From JAJFUV01 sp964561215 (GTDB taxonomy: Bacteria > Acidobacteriota > Terriglobia > Bryobacterales > Bryobacteraceae), in the NCBI GenBank assembly GCA_964561215.1, contig CAZLOS010000014.1, forward strand, positions 1 to 64,000: a DNA stretch of 64,000 bases, written 5' to 3'. The position numbers and the translations under genes are program-made. Positions 26,577 to 35,989 of this stretch are shown here, in pieces (position 1 is the first letter of the stretch; each line of letters begins with the position of its first letter). Below the pieces are notes generated by a model that did not search any database, was not told where the DNA came from, and was given only the letters and a program-made list of their open reading frames with translations.

Positions 26577-27596
26577 GTGCGAGTAGGACTCATCGGTACA
26601 GGTGCAATCTCTTACAAACACGCGCAAGCGTATAAGAACATTGGGTGGGAAGTCACGGTCTGCAACGACATCAGCGAGAAGGCCGGCGAAAAATTCTGCG
26701 CCCAGTTCGGCTGCGAATTCGTGAAGACCTATCAGGAACTCTGCCGGCATCCCAAGGTGGACCTGGTGGACGTCTGCACGTTTCCGGATTTCCGCCTGCA
26801 GCCCATCGAAATCTGCGCTGAGAGCAAGAAACACGTCCAGGTGCAGAAACCGATGTCGACGAACCTCGAGGCGGCGCGGCAGATGCTCGACATCGCTCAC
26901 AAGGCCGGCATTACGCTGAGCGTGGTGAGCCAGCACCGTTTCGACGACTCGGTCCAGTTTCTGAAGAAAGCCATCGCAGCCGGCCGGCTGGGCAAGATCC
27001 TTCAGGCGGACGCGTACGTCAAGTGGTACCGGTCGGACGAATACTATTCGCGTCCGATCAAGGGCAGTTGGGCCACCGAAGGCGGCGGCGCACTGATCAA
27101 CCAGGGGATTCACCAGGCGGACGTGTTGCTTTATTTGATCGGCCCGGTGAAGGAGTTATTCGCCTACTGGCAACTGGCGGCGTTGCATAAGAAGATCGAA
27201 AGCGAAGACGTGGTCTGCTCCGTGATGAAGTACGCGAACGGCGCTACCGGCGTGATTCAGGCCTCGACGTCGTTCTGGCCGGGCTATACCGAGCGCATGG
27301 AGATCCACGGCACCAAGGGCAGCGCGATCATCTCCGGCGACCGGCTGACGACTTGGGACGTTCAGGACGATTCCGGTGAACCGGCGCCGATCGCTACCAA
27401 TGTTGCCAGCGGCGCGTCCGATCCGATGGCCATTTCGCTCACGCCGTTCGAGCGGCAGTTCACCGACCTGGGCGAAGCCATCCGCACGGGCCGGAAGCCA
27501 CTGATTGCGGGCGAAGAAGGCTACCGAGCCCTGGAGCTGGTAACCAGCGTGTACCGCTCCTGCCGCGAAGGGAAGAAAGTAGACCTCGGAGGGTAG
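26577..27596 (+). CDS. Gfo/Idh/MocA family oxidoreductase (cytosolic)
   Basis: A 339-residue protein from GTG 26577, with AGGAGG eight bases upstream. VRVGLIGTGAISYKHAQAYK is the NAD(P) Rossmann start, VQVQKPMSTNLEAAR is the catalytic-lysine EKP-like motif, and GGGALINQGIHQADVLLYL carries the conserved histidine two turns on. No signal peptide, unlike the other three members in this window. It probably oxidises or reduces a sugar or cyclitol. The REP-like pair lies in its leader. Confidence 0.92.
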   Translation: MRVGLIGTGAISYKHAQAYKNIGWEVTVCNDISEKAGEKFCAQFGCEFVKTYQELCRHPKVDLVDVCTFPDFRLQPIEICAESKKHVQVQKPMSTNLEAARQMLDIAHKAGITLSVVSQHRFDDSVQFLKKAIAAGRLGKILQADAYVKWYRSDEYYSRPIKGSWATEGGGALINQGIHQADVLLYLIGPVKELFAYWQLAALHKKIESEDVVCSVMKYANGATGVIQASTSFWPGYTERMEIHGTKGSAIISGDRLTTWDVQDDSGEPAPIATNVASGASDPMAISLTPFERQFTDLGEAIRTGRKPLIAGEEGYRALELVTSVYRSCREGKKVDLGG

Positions 27597-27609
27597 GCCG
27601 CCGCAACCG

Positions 27610-28506
27610 ATGTCCTGGAAAACTCTGCGCGTTCCCGCATCCAGCGCCAATCTGGGCCCGGGTTTCGACTCGCTCGGATTGGCTCTGGGCATCTATCTCG
27701 AATGCCGTTTCCGCGCCGCCGGGAAGCTTACTATCAGCGTCAGCGGCCGCGACACGGAGCTGATCCCAGCCAGCGCGGATAACCTCATCTGGCAGACCGC
27801 GCTGGCCGTGGCCCAGGATGTGGGCTCTGCATTACCTCCGGTCGAGATCGAGATTAACAATGATATTCCGATTGGCAAGGGTCTCGGCTCAAGCGCCGCG
27901 GCCCTCACCGCCGGCGTCGTCATCGCCGATCATCTGCTCGGACTGCATTGGAAACGGCCGCGGATCCTGGACGAGGCCGCCAAGATCGAAGGGCACCCGG
28001 ACAACGTGGCCGCTTGCGTACTGGGTTCCATCGTCGCCAGCGCCATCGATTCGGGCGGCGTCGCGCGATCGATTCGCCTGGAATTGCCCGCGCATTTCGG
28101 TCTTGCCGTCGTGGTGCCGGATTTCGTACTTCCCACGAGCAAAGCACGCGCCGCTCTGCCAACCACGTATTCGCGCGAGGACGCCGTGTTCAACGTGCAA
28201 CGCGCCTCGCTGCTGATCGCGGCCATGGCCACCGGGACGACCAGCGCGTTCCCCGTGGCGCTGGAGGACCGCTTCCACCAGCCCTACCGGTGCCCGCTTG
28301 TGCCGGGGCTGGACGAGGCGCTCCGGTTGCGCGCGCCCGGGCTGTTGGGCTGCGTGCTTAGCGGCGCGGGGCCATCCGTACTGGTGTTTTTCGAACGCGG
28401 CTACGAGCAGGTGGCCGACCTGGTCCGGCAGATCTTTCTGCTCCACGGCCACAGCGCCGATATCTTGCCCGCCACTATCGCGTCGCAAGGTTACATGATC
28501 GAATAA
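27610..28506 (+). CDS. thrB: Homoserine kinase ThrB
   Basis: A 298-residue GHMP kinase. RVPASSANLGPGFDSLGLAL is the homoserine-kinase N-terminus and PIGKGLGSSAAALTAGV is the ATP-binding glycine/serine loop. LSGAGPSVLVFF is the C-terminal GHMP motif. It phosphorylates homoserine before threonine synthase. Other threonine genes are not adjacent; it sits 13 bases after an oxidoreductase gene and 12 before a UroD-like gene. Confidence 0.94.
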   Translation: MSWKTLRVPASSANLGPGFDSLGLALGIYLECRFRAAGKLTISVSGRDTELIPASADNLIWQTALAVAQDVGSALPPVEIEINNDIPIGKGLGSSAAALTAGVVIADHLLGLHWKRPRILDEAAKIEGHPDNVAACVLGSIVASAIDSGGVARSIRLELPAHFGLAVVVPDFVLPTSKARAALPTTYSREDAVFNVQRASLLIAAMATGTTSAFPVALEDRFHQPYRCPLVPGLDEALRLRAPGLLGCVLSGAGPSVLVFFERGYEQVADLVRQIFLLHGHSADILPATIASQGYMIE

Positions 28507-28518
28507 GGAACCCCTCTC

Positions 28519-29607
28519 ATGGAGACGCTATCTTATAAGCCGAACGCCGGTGCGGTTGTGGAAAGGCTGCGCCGTCTTTACGCGCGACAGGCGCAAGATG
28601 AAGTCTTCGCGTCGTTCGAGATTCCGAATCCTGCGCTGGACCGCTTCGCCGCGCAGCATCCGACTCCCTTCTGCGATTACCCGGACCCGCACGAGCGCGT
28701 GCGGTTCTGGCAGGACGCACTCTCCGTGCATGCCTCGCTCGAAGACGATTCGGTTCCCTGCGCTTACCTGAGCGAATTCGACCAGGGGCTTTACGGCGGC
28801 CTGGTGGGCGGCGACGTGCGTTTCGTCGCGCACCCGGAAAACGGTTGGGTTTCGTCCATGGTGCCGCCGCTGCTCAAGGCATGGAGCGATTTCGATCGTC
28901 TGCCGGACCCGGCCGCGAGCCCGTGGCTGGAATGCTACCGCAGCCAGATGAAGCTGTTTGTCGAAGGCGCGCGCGGCCGCTTCGGCGTCAGCCACTTCAT
29001 CATGATCGACAGCCTCAACTTTGTCTATGAACTGGTGGGGGCCACCGCCACCTACACCGCGCTCACCGACGAGCCGGAAATGGTGCACCGCGCCGTGGAT
29101 TTCGCCTACGACCTGAACCTGATGGTGCAGCGCATGTTCTTCGAGCACGTCCCGCTTTTCCAGGGCGGCACGGTGAGCAACATGGCGCAGTGGATTCCGG
29201 GCCGCATCGTGAGCGAAAGCGTGGACCCCTATCACATGACCAGCGTCAGGTACTTCGAGACCTGGGGCCGCGAACCGGTGGAGCGCATGCTCGCGAACTT
29301 CGACGGTGGCGTGATGCACCTGCATGGCAACGGGCGGCACCTGCTGGAAGCCGTCGCCAGCATCTCGAAGTTGAAAGCTCTCTACCTGGGCGACGATCGC
29401 GGGTATCCCGAGGCGGCCGACGTGCTGCCCAAATTGCGCCAGCGCGCCGCAACCCTGCCCTTCGTCACGCAGATTCCGTACGCGCCGTTCATCGAGAAGC
29501 TCGAACGGCACGAATTGACCGGCGGGGTGTTCTACAAAGTGAAAGGCGCCCCCGATGCCGGGAGCGCCAATCGTGCCATGGAGAGAGTGCGCGCCTACCG
29601 CGCGTAG
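28519..29607 (+). CDS. Uroporphyrinogen decarboxylase-like (methyltransferase-type) protein
   Basis: A 362-residue protein (METLSYKPNAGAVVERLRRLY) with the TIM-barrel layout of UroD-domain proteins: an N-terminal helical part, FGVSHFIMIDSLNFVYEL, and C-terminal HLHGNGRHLLEAVASI followed by LYLGDDRGYPEAADVL. The true HemE N-terminal arginine motif is not seen, so I favour the family branch that moves methyl groups with corrinoid proteins or acts on other tetrapyrrole-like or methylated substrates. No corrinoid protein gene is adjacent. AAGGAA nine bases upstream supports the ATG. A second, partial UroD-like gene is at 63.3 kb. Confidence 0.72.
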   Translation: METLSYKPNAGAVVERLRRLYARQAQDEVFASFEIPNPALDRFAAQHPTPFCDYPDPHERVRFWQDALSVHASLEDDSVPCAYLSEFDQGLYGGLVGGDVRFVAHPENGWVSSMVPPLLKAWSDFDRLPDPAASPWLECYRSQMKLFVEGARGRFGVSHFIMIDSLNFVYELVGATATYTALTDEPEMVHRAVDFAYDLNLMVQRMFFEHVPLFQGGTVSNMAQWIPGRIVSESVDPYHMTSVRYFETWGREPVERMLANFDGGVMHLHGNGRHLLEAVASISKLKALYLGDDRGYPEAADVLPKLRQRAATLPFVTQIPYAPFIEKLERHELTGGVFYKVKGAPDAGSANRAMERVRAYRA

Positions 29608-29619
29608 TCTCCGGTTTCG

Positions 29620-30954
29620 TTACAGCCCTTTGACTTTCCAGCCGGAGCGGTACTTGCGCCGGACGTAGCCGGTGGCCTCTTTCGAATTCTCGAACTTCAG
29701 CTTCGCGGCGTTCCATTTGAGCGTTTCGTGGGGGAACCGCGTCGCGATAGTGCCGAGCAGGACGCCCTCGGTCAACGGGCCGGAGTAATCGAACGACGCC
29801 GAAGCCTTCGTGGTTCCCAGCACCGCATCCACGAACTGGTGGTAGTGATGCACCGCCGTGACCTTGGGCATGGGGAAATCCTTGAAGTCATTCCCGGGGT
29901 AGAGCGAGGGGCGCGCCACGTGCGGCACCAGCAGGACGCCTTTCGTCCCGATGAAGATCGAACCCTGACCCGGAATCTTCCGTGGACCGACCAGTTCTTG
30001 AATCTGCTGGGGGGGCCGCTCGTCGCCGTCGTACCAAACCACTTCAATCGTTTTGTCCGCAGTGTACGGCGTGGCGGGGAAAATGTAGTGGATGACGGTG
30101 TTGATCGCCCAGTTTTGCCTGGACGGGACCGGACCTTCGGAGCGCACAGAGATGGGCGCGGTCAATTGCAGCGCCGCGAAGACGGGATCGAAGATGTGGC
30201 ACCCCATGTCGCCGAAGGTGGCTGTGCCGAAGTCAATCCGCTTCCTCCAGTTGCCGGGATGATAGTAGCCCTTCAGGTAAGGCCGGGGGGCGCACACTCC
30301 CAGCCACAGATCCCAGTTCAGCGTGGAGGGTATCGGATCCGAGCGGTCGGGCACTGGATCGGGATCGCCCCATTTCTTCTCGCTCCAGGAGTGGACTTCC
30401 TTGATCTTCCCGATGGCGCCTTGCTGGACCAGCGCGACAGCCGTCTGGTATTCGGCGGTCGAGTGGATCTGAATGCCCATCTGCGTGACGAGCTTCTTTT
30501 TGCGTGCGAACTCCGTCAGGCGCCGCGTTTCGAAGATATCGTGCGTGAGCGGCTTCTGCGCGTAGACGTGCAGTCCGCGCCGCATGGACGCCATCACCAT
30601 CGGCGCGTGCATGTGGTCCGGGGTGCCAACGCAAACGATGTCGAGATTTTTGCGCTCCTTGTCGAGCATCTGGCGCCAATCCTGATAGATAGTGGCGCTG
30701 CCGTACTCCGCTTTGACCTGCTTCAACTTGTCGGAGTCGACTTCGGCTACGCAGGCCAGCTTGACCTTCGGATGCGTGGCAATCCCACGCAAGGTCCAGT
30801 AAGCCATGCCGCCCGCGCCGAAGCTGGCCAACCGCAGCGTGCTGCTGGGTGGGGCGGAGATCAGATTACGGACGAAGAAAGGCGCGGCGAGCGCACTGGC
30901 GGAAGCATTCTGCAAAAATGAACGGCGGCTGAGAGATGACATGGACCCTTTCAT
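29620..30954 (-). CDS. Tat-exported Gfo/Idh/MocA family oxidoreductase
   Basis: About 444 residues; ATG 30954 or 30942 is the likely start (a further ATG at 30966 is open). SLSRRSFLQNASASALAAPFF is the twin-arginine signal, LRLASFGAGGMAYWTLRGIA the Rossmann motif, and YAQKPLTHDIFETRRL the EKP-like lysine motif. A GFO-type C-terminal domain follows. The family substrate is probably a sugar derivative. It is convergent with the UroD-like gene, 12 bases apart, and 42 bases downstream of an APC permease gene on the same strand. Confidence 0.88.
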   Translation of the reverse strand: MKGSMSSLSRRSFLQNASASALAAPFFVRNLISAPPSSTLRLASFGAGGMAYWTLRGIATHPKVKLACVAEVDSDKLKQVKAEYGSATIYQDWRQMLDKERKNLDIVCVGTPDHMHAPMVMASMRRGLHVYAQKPLTHDIFETRRLTEFARKKKLVTQMGIQIHSTAEYQTAVALVQQGAIGKIKEVHSWSEKKWGDPDPVPDRSDPIPSTLNWDLWLGVCAPRPYLKGYYHPGNWRKRIDFGTATFGDMGCHIFDPVFAALQLTAPISVRSEGPVPSRQNWAINTVIHYIFPATPYTADKTIEVVWYDGDERPPQQIQELVGPRKIPGQGSIFIGTKGVLLVPHVARPSLYPGNDFKDFPMPKVTAVHHYHQFVDAVLGTTKASASFDYSGPLTEGVLLGTIATRFPHETLKWNAAKLKFENSKEATGYVRRKYRSGWKVKGL

Positions 30955-30996
30955 GTAAAGTCCCATGATAACCTCAGCGGACGCCCGCGAGGCGCT

Positions 30997-32352
30997 TCAC
31001 GCTTCCGGCATCTCGAACTTCACGAGGCTGGACTTGAATCCGCGGGTTCGCCACGCGCCGTAAAGGATCCCCACGAGCAGCCAGATCGCACCTGCGATCT
31101 TGGCGGTAGTCCGCAGGTTGATCCAAATGTAGAAGCAGATTGCGAAACCCGCGAGCGGCGGCAGCAAGTTTCCGAGCGTGTGTTTGCGGTCCCGGACGAA
31201 ACAGCGGACGAATGCCGCCAGGTTGACGCCCATGAAGGCGATAAAGGCGCCGAAGTTCAGCATCTCCGCGCCAAGCTGATAGCTGAGCAGGAAACCGCCC
31301 ACCAGCGCCAGCGCGCCGGTGAACAGGACGTTGTTGCGCGGGATGTGCCGCTTTGGTTCGATCGCACCGAAAAAACGCTTGGGCAGCGCGTTGTCGCGCC
31401 CCATGCCGTACAGCAGCCGCGCCGCGGCAAGCTGCGCTCCGCTGCCCGATCCGATGGTGGCCACCAGCAGCGTCATGTTGACGACCTGGAACAGAATCCA
31501 TCCGCCGGCTTGTCCGGCCACGTGAACATAGGCGGTGTCGGCATCCGGAAACGCCTTGCCCGTTGGCCAGATCAATTGCGCCGCGTAAACTTCGAGACTC
31601 GCCAAAACTCCAGTGACCAGGCACGTGATCACCGTCGCCAACAGAATGTTGCGGCGCGGATTATGGACTTCCTCCGAGAGCGTCGAAATGCCGTCGAACC
31701 CTATGTAGGTGAGCACCGCAATGGACGTTCCTGTGAGCACCAGCGGTACGGAGAAGGTGGACGGATCATAGACCGGCCGGATGAAGTAAGCGGGAGTGAG
31801 ACCGGGCTGCGCGAAGACGTACCGGATGGCGGCGGCAAACACCCACAGGATTACGACGCCCATGGCTGCGGCCAGCACCTCGTTGGTGCGCGCCGTGGCA
31901 CGGATGCCGCGCAGATTCAGGCCGGTGAATAGGAGCACGAAGAAGACGATCCAGACCGCGTAGGGAACCTCAGGCGCGATGTTGCCCGCAGCCTTCGAAC
32001 ACCAGATGGTGCAGATCACCGGATTGAGCATGTAATCCATGGCCATGCTCCAGCCGGTGACGTAACCGAGCGAGGGATGCAGCTCGCGGCCGACGTAGGT
32101 GAAGGCCGAACCCGCGGCCGGATAGGCCCTCGCCATGCGCCCGTAGCTGATGGCGGTGAACAGCATGGCAACCATCGCGATCAGGATCGTCGTCACCACG
32201 TGCCCACGCGCTTCCTGGTAAACCACGCCGAACAGAGGCATGGGCGCGGTGGGCTGGATCAGGATGATCCCATAGAACACCAGGTCCCAGAGCGAGAGAG
32301 CACGCTGCAACCGCGGCGCGGCGGACATGGTCGTCTGCGACTCGCTCGACAT
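30997..32352 (-). CDS. APC superfamily amino acid permease
   Basis: About 451 residues from ATG 32352 (MSSESQTTMSAAPRLQRALS), with GGAGGG very close upstream; ATG 32328 is an alternative. Around twelve hydrophobic segments run through the chain, the first with LWDLVFYGIILIQPTAPMPLFG as in APC-family members, and FDGISTLSEEVHNPRRN is the typical intracellular loop. It is likely a proton-coupled amino acid or polyamine importer. A divergent DUF58 gene starts 34 bases away. Confidence 0.9.
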   Translation of the reverse strand: MSSESQTTMSAAPRLQRALSLWDLVFYGIILIQPTAPMPLFGVVYQEARGHVVTTILIAMVAMLFTAISYGRMARAYPAAGSAFTYVGRELHPSLGYVTGWSMAMDYMLNPVICTIWCSKAAGNIAPEVPYAVWIVFFVLLFTGLNLRGIRATARTNEVLAAAMGVVILWVFAAAIRYVFAQPGLTPAYFIRPVYDPSTFSVPLVLTGTSIAVLTYIGFDGISTLSEEVHNPRRNILLATVITCLVTGVLASLEVYAAQLIWPTGKAFPDADTAYVHVAGQAGGWILFQVVNMTLLVATIGSGSGAQLAAARLLYGMGRDNALPKRFFGAIEPKRHIPRNNVLFTGALALVGGFLLSYQLGAEMLNFGAFIAFMGVNLAAFVRCFVRDRKHTLGNLLPPLAGFAICFYIWINLRTTAKIAGAIWLLVGILYGAWRTRGFKSSLVKFEMPEA

Positions 32353-32386
32353 ATCCCTCCAATTGTGGCATGATGCGGTCGGGAAA

Positions 32387-33556
32387 ATGGGAAAGGCCTG
32401 GAAACGACTGCGGACCGCGTTGGAAGGCGGTGTGCGGCAGCGGGTAACGAAAGCGGGTTGGGCATACACGCTGGCCGTGATCGTGGTCGGAGTGGCAGCC
32501 GTGGGCACGGCCAACAATCTGCTGTTCCTGATTGTCGCGGCGATGCTCTCGGCTCTGCTCGTCTCGGGCTTCATTAGCCGCTTGTCTCTGGCGGGCCTGG
32601 AACTCGACGTCGCGCTGCCCGAGCACATATCGGCGCGCCACAAGGTCGCCGGTCGAATCTTTCTCCGCAACCAGAAGCGTTGGGTGCCATCGTTTTCGAT
32701 TCTGCTCGAAGGGACGCCGGGCAGCAGTTTTTCTTCGGCCATCTATTTCCCGGTGATTCCGGGCGGAGCGACGGTCGAAGAAATGGTCGAAGTGGCCTTC
32801 GAACGGCGGGGCATCTATCGCGAAGACAGCTTTCTGTTCTCGACGCGTTTCCCGTTCGGTTTCACCGAACGACGCACACAGGTGACCCTGCGCCGCGACG
32901 TGCTGGTCTATCCGTGCCTGACTCCCCTCGACGATTTCGACCGCATCCTGCGAGAGATTCGGGGCGAGATTGCCGCGCAGTATCGGGGCCGGGGCAGCGA
33001 CTTCTACCGCATCCGTCCCTACGAGCCATTCGAGAGCGCACGCCACGTGGACTGGAAGGCATCCGCCCATACCGGAGAGCTTCAAGTGCGCGAATTCGAG
33101 CGCGAGCAGGAGAACCTGCTCGAAGTTGTCTTCGATCTCGATGTGCCTGCGAACCAGAGGCAGTGGTTCGAACGGACGGTGGAGTGTTGCGCCTACATCG
33201 CATGGTGGGCCATGGAGCGCGGCGCGCGGCTGCGTTTCCGCACACAGGAGTTCGACCGTTATCTGCCCGAGGAGTGCGACGTTTATCACATCCTGAAGTA
33301 CCTGGCGCTGGTCGAGCCGTCCGGCCGCAAAGTGCCGCCGCCGGACGACGAGAACAGTTGCCAGGTCGTGTTCACCGCGGACGCCGCGAAGATGCGAGAT
33401 GCCGGATGGGTGCGCGCGCGATATTACGAACCCGGCACGATGGATGCAGCTACCGGCGCGCTTCAAACAGTGTCCAGGCGCCCGAGTCGATATCCCGCAG
33501 CATCCCTTTCTGCCAGTTGTAAGCAGGGTGCTTGCTCAGAAATTCCGTGGCCTTGA
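32387..33556 (+). CDS. Membrane-anchored DUF58 protein
   Basis: About 389 residues from ATG 32387 (MGKAWKRLRTALEGGVRQRV); the upstream open frame overlaps the divergent permease. Two adjacent membrane segments (AYTLAVIVVGVAAVGTA and LLFLIVAAMLSALLVSGF) come first, then a beta-rich domain and the DUF58 motif RPYEPFESARHVDWKASAH near residue 215. The last 36 residues, after EPGTMDAATGALQ, are encoded on the strand opposite the end of the next gene and look like a read-through tail. It has no adjacent MoxR gene; the MoxR cluster is 15 kb away. Confidence 0.88.
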   Translation: MGKAWKRLRTALEGGVRQRVTKAGWAYTLAVIVVGVAAVGTANNLLFLIVAAMLSALLVSGFISRLSLAGLELDVALPEHISARHKVAGRIFLRNQKRWVPSFSILLEGTPGSSFSSAIYFPVIPGGATVEEMVEVAFERRGIYREDSFLFSTRFPFGFTERRTQVTLRRDVLVYPCLTPLDDFDRILREIRGEIAAQYRGRGSDFYRIRPYEPFESARHVDWKASAHTGELQVREFEREQENLLEVVFDLDVPANQRQWFERTVECCAYIAWWAMERGARLRFRTQEFDRYLPEECDVYHILKYLALVEPSGRKVPPPDDENSCQVVFTADAAKMRDAGWVRARYYEPGTMDAATGALQTVSRRPSRYPAASLSASCKQGACSEIPWP

Positions 33557-34823
33557 AGTCTATACCGCAGGGATGGCCCATGGCGGCTTCGAACGACATC
33601 CGGGCGGCCATGCGGCCGTCGGCAATCTTGGCCTGCACCACGCCCGCCGGACCGTACTCCTGCTGCCAGGGCTTGCTGCCGCGCGGTGAAAGATCGATGT
33701 GCCCGCAGAGCGTGCGCTCGTTCGGATCGATCTTGCCCGTTACGCTGTCGTAGTGGTCGGAAAGGAATCGCTTGCCGGCTTCGACGTCGATGCGGCCTTT
33801 GTACTCGGCCATCAGGCTTTCCGCGCGCTTGCGCCGGGCGTTGGGGCTCTTGGCCGGGTCGAGGGTGAACTCGGTTTCCTCTTTAAGCAGTTTAGGATCC
33901 ACAGGGAAGTTGGCTCCCACGAAATAGCCGTCCTTCTTGCGCCACAGGTTCACGTGCTTCAGCCCCAGTTCGAAGCTGGCGATCTCATTGGTTTTGCGGT
34001 CCGCCAGCAACCAGTTATTGGCATAGCCGCCGTTGTTCCCTTCCCGCATGATGCGCGCGAAATCGTCGATCGAGGAGGCGTACTGCATGGCCTTTCGCGC
34101 GCGCACGAATTCCGGAACTCCTTTCGGATCGAACCCGTGGAACTGCGTGATGGTGGTCTCCGTGATCATCAAGCCGGCCGAGTTCATGCCGAAATCGTCG
34201 CCGCTGTGAATCATCCCTGGGAAACCGTCCATGAGAATGCGATTCCCGCGCGTGGGAACGATGTCGAAAATGATGTTGCAGAAGCTGCCTTCCAGATAGC
34301 CGCTCCAATTGTTATGGGCGATGACCGGGCGTCCATCCCTGGTGTAGGAACCGGTGGCGACGAACGCGCTGCAGCGGTCGGGTGATGCGCCGCGCCCTTT
34401 ATCCTTATCGAGCCACGGCAGATAGTAGCCCCCCATCTCAATGCTGGCGTTTATCACCACAACGTCCCACAGATCCAACTTCACGCCGCGCGCATTGAGC
34501 CCTTCGGTGATACCCTGCATTTCCTCGCGGTACTCCTGATCGACACGAGGCCAGAAGACCTCTTTGGCGGCCTTGCGGATGAAGTCGTAAGATTTGCCGC
34601 TTTCGCGAGTCATGCCGAGGCGGAGGCGCTTGTGCGCTTCCTGAATCTCGGGAGCCAGCAGGTAACCGTGCTGGAATCCAATCGCGGCCGGAGTGCCTTC
34701 CAGGTGCACGAACAGCCAGCCGTTCGTTTCAGGGTTCCGGGTAGATTTAGCGAGGCGCGGGTCCGCGCAGAGGGCCGCGACAGCGATCGCAGCGAGCAGG
34801 AAAGTTGTTTTGACGATTCTCAT
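33450..34823 (-). CDS. Exported C45/phospholipase B-like Ntn hydrolase
   Basis: About 457 residues from ATG 34823, starting with a signal peptide (MRIVKTTFLLAAIAVAALCA). The domain order matches the C45 acyltransferase/phospholipase B-like family: EGTPAAIGFQHGYLLAPE near residue 40, then the catalytic-cysteine region DRCSAFVATG, APVIAHNNWSGYLEGS-like substrate loop and FGMNSAGLMITETTI. Members cleave or transfer acyl groups. The last 107 bases overlap the DUF58 gene on the opposite strand. An alternative upstream ATG at 34850 would add nine residues. Confidence 0.85.
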   Translation of the reverse strand: MRIVKTTFLLAAIAVAALCADPRLAKSTRNPETNGWLFVHLEGTPAAIGFQHGYLLAPEIQEAHKRLRLGMTRESGKSYDFIRKAAKEVFWPRVDQEYREEMQGITEGLNARGVKLDLWDVVVINASIEMGGYYLPWLDKDKGRGASPDRCSAFVATGSYTRDGRPVIAHNNWSGYLEGSFCNIIFDIVPTRGNRILMDGFPGMIHSGDDFGMNSAGLMITETTITQFHGFDPKGVPEFVRARKAMQYASSIDDFARIMREGNNGGYANNWLLADRKTNEIASFELGLKHVNLWRKKDGYFVGANFPVDPKLLKEETEFTLDPAKSPNARRKRAESLMAEYKGRIDVEAGKRFLSDHYDSVTGKIDPNERTLCGHIDLSPRGSKPWQQEYGPAGVVQAKIADGRMAARMSFEAAMGHPCGIDFKATEFLSKHPAYNWQKGMLRDIDSGAWTLFEARR

Positions 34824-34891
34824 GGTGAGCCATTCACCGGGACTAGTCATTATAAGCTGATGAAGAGAACCGCCACCGGGGTGCGCGAATT

Positions 34892-35989
34892 TTGAAGCTG
34901 CTATTCGTCACGGCAACGCCGATGAACATCGTGGAAGGCAGCGGCACATTCGCCGGCATTCACGTTCTGGCTCGAACGCTCGAACGTTTGGGCGTGGTTG
35001 TAGATTTTGCGACGCCGGGTTCGCGCACCGGCAACTTCACACTGCGCCGCCTGTGGTTCAACGAGTCGTTGCGGCGGCGTTCCCATGCCGGCTACGACGC
35101 CGTCGTCGGCTTCGACATGGACGGCTACCGGATGGTAGAGAGCGGCGTACCACACATTGTGTCGATCAAGGGTATCATCGCCGACGAGATGCGCTTCGAG
35201 CGCGGCCCCACGCGGTGGAGTATGGCGCTGCAGGCGGCCTGCGAAGCACGCCACGTTCGCCGCGCCCAGGCGGTGATCACAACGAGCCGTTACGCAGCTG
35301 CGCGGTTGCGTGAGTTGTACGGGATCGAAAAAGGAGTCGCCATTGTTCCGGAGTTGATCGACCTGGCAGGCTGGCGTCCTTTGTTCAATGCCACCCCCGC
35401 ATCGCGGTCCGGGCCTCGCTTTACGATCCTGAGCGTGTGCCGATTCTACCCGCGCAAGCGGCTGCACCTGCTTTTGGAGGCGGCGGCGACGCTGCGCGAG
35501 CGGATTGCCGGAATCGAATTTCGCATTGTGGGCGGCGGGCCCGAACTGCCCCGATTGGTGCGCCTGTGGCGCGAGAAACGCCTCGAAGACAGTGTCACCT
35601 GGCTGGGCGATCTCTCGCAAACCGCACTGGCGGCCGAGTACAAACGCGCGGACGTGTTCTGTCTGCCCAGCGTGCAGGAAGGCTTCGGCATTGTCTTCCT
35701 GGAGGCCATGGCCGCCGGTAAGCCGATCGTCGCAGCGCGCGCCGCCGCGGTACCCGAGGTGGTCCCGCAAGGTTTGCTGGTGGAGCCGGAAAGCGCGGAG
35801 GCGATCGCGGCCGCAATCACGGAGCTGCACCGAGATCCGGAGCGGCGGGCCGCATTGGCCGCGCAAGGACGCGAGATTGTGGAGCGCTACGACGCGCCAG
35901 GCGTGGCGCGCGCATTCTTGGAGGAGATCGAGCGCGTCACGCGTAACAGCGGATCTCAAACAGGCGCGCTGCCGCGTCTCCGTTCGTAG
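34892..35989 (+). CDS. GT4-type glycosyltransferase
   Basis: A 365-residue GT-B protein from TTG 34892 (LKLLFVTATPMNIVEGSGTFAG). The glycine-rich N-terminus, FTILSVCRFYPRKRLHLLLEA at the start of the second Rossmann domain, and the nucleotide-sugar motif SVQEGFGIVFLEAMAAGKPIV (E-x7-E) are typical of family GT4. It probably transfers a sugar to a lipid or polysaccharide acceptor; no other polysaccharide gene lies near. Its 3' end overlaps the FAD oxidoreductase gene on the opposite strand by 53 bases. Confidence 0.88.
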   Translation: MKLLFVTATPMNIVEGSGTFAGIHVLARTLERLGVVVDFATPGSRTGNFTLRRLWFNESLRRRSHAGYDAVVGFDMDGYRMVESGVPHIVSIKGIIADEMRFERGPTRWSMALQAACEARHVRRAQAVITTSRYAAARLRELYGIEKGVAIVPELIDLAGWRPLFNATPASRSGPRFTILSVCRFYPRKRLHLLLEAAATLRERIAGIEFRIVGGGPELPRLVRLWREKRLEDSVTWLGDLSQTALAAEYKRADVFCLPSVQEGFGIVFLEAMAAGKPIVAARAAAVPEVVPQGLLVEPESAEAIAAAITELHRDPERRAALAAQGREIVERYDAPGVARAFLEEIERVTRNSGSQTGALPRLRS

